Below, piece after piece: positions 4,522-6,375 of a stretch of 6,375 nt of DNA; the first letter of the stretch is position 1; every line of letters starts with the position of its first letter. Below the pieces are notes generated by a model that was not told the DNA's origin, made no database searches, and was given only the letters and a program-made list of their open reading frames with translations. The position numbers and the translations under genes were made by a program. This stretch comes from JBBTSB01 sp964355775 (GTDB taxonomy: Bacteria; Patescibacteriota; Minisyncoccia; 2-02-FULL-40-12; IGHO2-01-FULL-4-A). The stretch lies in assembly GCA_964355775.1 (NCBI GenBank), contig CAYHEP010000040.1:1-6375 (forward strand), in the 5' to 3' direction.

Positions 4522-5207
4522 ACAAAAAGCGCAAAGTAGCAGTCTTCGATATCGATGGCACGATTTTTAGATCGAGTTTGCTTTTGGAATTAGGCGAGGC
4601 TTTGATACATGCGAAAGTTTTTAGTAAATATGCGCAGGCGCATTATTTGGATACATGGGAGAAGTGGCGAGATAGGGAGGGGAGCTACGGGGAGTTTATT
4701 GAGAGCGTAATACAAGCGTACCTGCACTACATCAAGGGCGTGCGGCGCGCGGATGTATGGAAGGTGGCGGGACGTGTTATTGATATCCAAAAAAAGCGCA
4801 CGTATCGCTATACACGCGAGCTGGTGAAGAAACTCGCCAAGACGCATTTTTTGCTGGCGATCTCGCACTCGCCATACGAAGTGGTCGCACTATTTGCGAA
4901 AAGCTGGGGCTTTGAGAAAGTCTACGCTATGGTCTACGAGGTGGACAAACGCGTGCGGTTCACCGGCAAAGCGCTATATCAGGACATCATCCTCGACAAA
5001 GCCGCCGTGCTCAAGCGCGCCGTGGAGCACAACGATCTGACTTTGACCGGCTCCATCGGCGTTGGCGATACGGAATCCGACGTCGGGTTTCTCGAGCTCG
5101 TTGAGCGTCCGATTGCCTTTAATCCATCGTCAGGTTTGTATAAAGTTGCAAAAAAACAAAAATGGGATATAATAGTTGAGCGTAAAGACGTGGTATACAA
5201 CATATGA
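4518..5207 (+). CDS. HAD-IB family (SerB-like) phosphatase
   Basis: This 229-residue protein is a haloacid dehalogenase-superfamily hydrolase of the phosphoserine-phosphatase-like IB group. Motif I is VFDIDGTIF, with nucleophile Asp11 and acid/base Asp13. A helical cap spans roughly residues 20-100. Motif II is LAISHS, with Ser116. Motif III is Lys161 (DKAAVLK), and motif IV is GVGDTESD, with Asp184 and Asp188 for magnesium. The length is normal for the group. It should hydrolyse a small phosphomonoester in the cytoplasm; phosphoserine is possible, but the substrate cannot be read from the sequence. The start is firm because an in-frame TAG lies at 4512-4514. AGGG sits 1 base before the ATG, too close to act as a Shine-Dalgarno, so a leaderless transcript is likely. 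Its stop overlaps the aminopeptidase start (ATGA, 5204-5207). Confidence 0.85.
   Translation: MDKKRKVAVFDIDGTIFRSSLLLELGEALIHAKVFSKYAQAHYLDTWEKWRDREGSYGEFIESVIQAYLHYIKGVRRADVWKVAGRVIDIQKKRTYRYTRELVKKLAKTHFLLAISHSPYEVVALFAKSWGFEKVYAMVYEVDKRVRFTGKALYQDIILDKAAVLKRAVEHNDLTLTGSIGVGDTESDVGFLELVERPIAFNPSSGLYKVAKKQKWDIIVERKDVVYNI
5146..5173 (+). promoter_or_regulatory. Internal promoter candidate for the aminopeptidase gene
   Basis: TTGCAA (5146-5151), 16 bases, then a perfect TATAAT (5168-5173), inside the last codons of the HAD gene. Transcription would start near 5180, leaving a leader of about 24 bases without a Shine-Dalgarno before the ATG at 5204. The nine bases ATAGTTGAG after the -10 (5172-5180) also occur at 542-550, before the ATPase gene. 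The AT-rich coding context could produce this by chance. Confidence 0.35.
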
Positions 5208-6375
5208 TCCATTTTCATTTTAATAAAAAACTCGCAAACGCCACCAAGGTAACGCTCAACGAGAGCATGGAGACGGATGTTTGGATTGAAAATAAAAACC
5301 GGACGCTGGCAATTGGTATCGGACCAAGAAAAGAAGTTACGCACAGAAAACTTATACTGATTTTGCGACAGATCATCGCCACGGCCAAGGCGCACAAGAT
5401 TGCAAGTCTCGAGCTCGAAGTAAAAGACTTTCGCTTTGAGCACTTGCCACTCACGCCCGCCGAGCTCGGAGAGCTCATGGCGGTAAACTTTGAGATGGCA
5501 AACTATGAATTTGATAAATACAAGACACTTGGCAAGGACGAGCAGGTGCATGTCAAAGAGGTCAATCTGCTTGGCGCGGGAGAGGGTATTGAGCAGGGGA
5601 TCAAGAAAGGACAAATCATCGGTGCGGAAGTAAACGCAACGCGCACGCTTTCAAATACTCCTCCCGGTCTCATGACTCCAAAAAGCCTTGCCCAAGCAGC
5701 AAAAGTCGCCGCGAAAAAAACTAAAGCAAAAGTTACCGTACTCGGCCGTAAGGAAATGCAAAAGCTGAAGATGGGAGCGATACTGGGAGTTGCACAAGGA
5801 TCTGCCGAAGAGCCGCAGTTTATAATTGCGGAATATTTTGGGGACAAAAAAACCGAAAATCCCGTGGTGCTGGTTGGCAAGGGCGTCACATTTGATTCCG
5901 GCGGGCTGAATCTAAAACCAAGCAACTATATTTACGAAATGCACATGGATATGTCCGGTGGTGCGGCGGTGATCCATGCGGTGATTGCGGCGGCGAAGCT
6001 CAAGCTCAAATGCAATGTGATTGCTTTGGTCCCCACTGTGGAAAACATGCCCTCGGGCTCTAGCTATCGTCCGGGTGATGTGCTCACGAGTATGTCCGGC
6101 AAGACGATCGAGGTGCTCAACACCGACGCCGAAGGTAGGGTGATACTCGCCGATGCTTTGACCTACGCCGCTCGTTACCATCCAAAGCTCGTGGTAGATG
6201 TAGCGACACTTACGGGTGCTGCGGAAGTGGCGCTGGGCAAGCGCGCGTCGGCGATTTTTAGTAAAGACGAGAAACTTATCGAACAGGTCCGTGCACTGGG
6301 CGAAAAGTCCGGCGACTACGTCTGGCCACTCCCACTCTGGGACGAATACGAAGCCGATATCAAAGGCACGTTTGG
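5204..6375 (+). CDS. pepA: M17 leucyl aminopeptidase (3' partial)
   Basis: The frame opens at the ATG in the ATGA overlap with the HAD gene and runs off the window after 390 residues. By comparison with the roughly 500-residue PepA of other bacteria, about the last 100 residues are missing. Residues 1-150 form the variable N-terminal domain and the rest the catalytic domain. VGKGVTFDSGGLNLKPS supplies metal ligands Lys226 and Asp231 and catalytic Lys238. HMDMSGGAAV supplies Asp249, and NTDAEGRVILADAL supplies Asp308, Glu310 and catalytic Arg312. These spacings (+5, +12, +23, +82, +84, +86 from the first Lys) match the family exactly, so the enzyme should be an active two-metal cytosolic exopeptidase removing N-terminal residues from peptides. 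Some PepA homologues also bind DNA; nothing here shows that. It may also be served by an internal promoter at 5146-5173. Confidence 0.93.
   Translation, partial: MIHFHFNKKLANATKVTLNESMETDVWIENKNRTLAIGIGPRKEVTHRKLILILRQIIATAKAHKIASLELEVKDFRFEHLPLTPAELGELMAVNFEMANYEFDKYKTLGKDEQVHVKEVNLLGAGEGIEQGIKKGQIIGAEVNATRTLSNTPPGLMTPKSLAQAAKVAAKKTKAKVTVLGRKEMQKLKMGAILGVAQGSAEEPQFIIAEYFGDKKTENPVVLVGKGVTFDSGGLNLKPSNYIYEMHMDMSGGAAVIHAVIAAAKLKLKCNVIALVPTVENMPSGSSYRPGDVLTSMSGKTIEVLNTDAEGRVILADALTYAARYHPKLVVDVATLTGAAEVALGKRASAIFSKDEKLIEQVRALGEKSGDYVWPLPLWDEYEADIKGTF

Noticed and set aside
4979..5614. A 211-residue minus-strand frame across the HAD and aminopeptidase genes.
   Set aside because: It is antisense to HAD motif IV and the overlapping gene junction, with no recognisable domain.

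Overview
The window looks like a bacterial chromosome segment, most likely from a Candidate Phyla Radiation (Patescibacteria) genome. That placement is an inference. It rests on compact genes with 4-base ATGA overlaps, almost no Shine-Dalgarno sequences, promoter-like elements lying right against start codons, one polypeptide joining a UvrD/Rep-type helicase to an Fe-S nuclease in place of a separate AddA and AddB, and GC-rich palindromes in frame inside genes. No rRNA, tRNA, CRISPR array or transposase is visible.

Layout. 1-223 (+): the C-terminal end of an unrecognised gene. 224-278: a probable terminator serving the minus strand. 296-493 (-): a 65-residue putative zinc-ribbon protein. About 494-552: a divergent promoter region. 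553-1370 (+): a GHKL ATPase and a DUF4325/STAS-like protein overlapping by ATGA. 1376-4288 (+): a 970-residue helicase-nuclease starting 5 bases after the previous stop. 4289-4517: no protein gene; a densely folding stretch that reads best as a minus-strand RNA of about 175 nt, ending in a 16-bp hairpin and eight T's, then a dyad-symmetric divergent promoter region. 4518-5207 (+): a HAD-IB phosphatase overlapping by ATGA with 5204-6375 (+), an M17 leucyl aminopeptidase cut off by the window edge.

The same arrangement occurs twice: a plus-strand gene ends, a minus-strand terminator sits directly on its stop codon, a small minus-strand gene follows, and a divergent promoter then starts the next plus-strand operon. 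This repetition supports the RNA gene call.

How the genes may work together. The ATPase and STAS-like pair resembles an anti-sigma kinase/antagonist switch (SpoIIAB/SpoIIAA-like) and appears to be co-transcribed with a DNA end-processing helicase-nuclease. This could be a regulated repair or defence operon, but the sequence alone does not show that. The HAD phosphatase and aminopeptidase look like ordinary metabolism. The best leads are the unclassified structured RNA, the three-gene operon and the palindromes inside the helicase gene.
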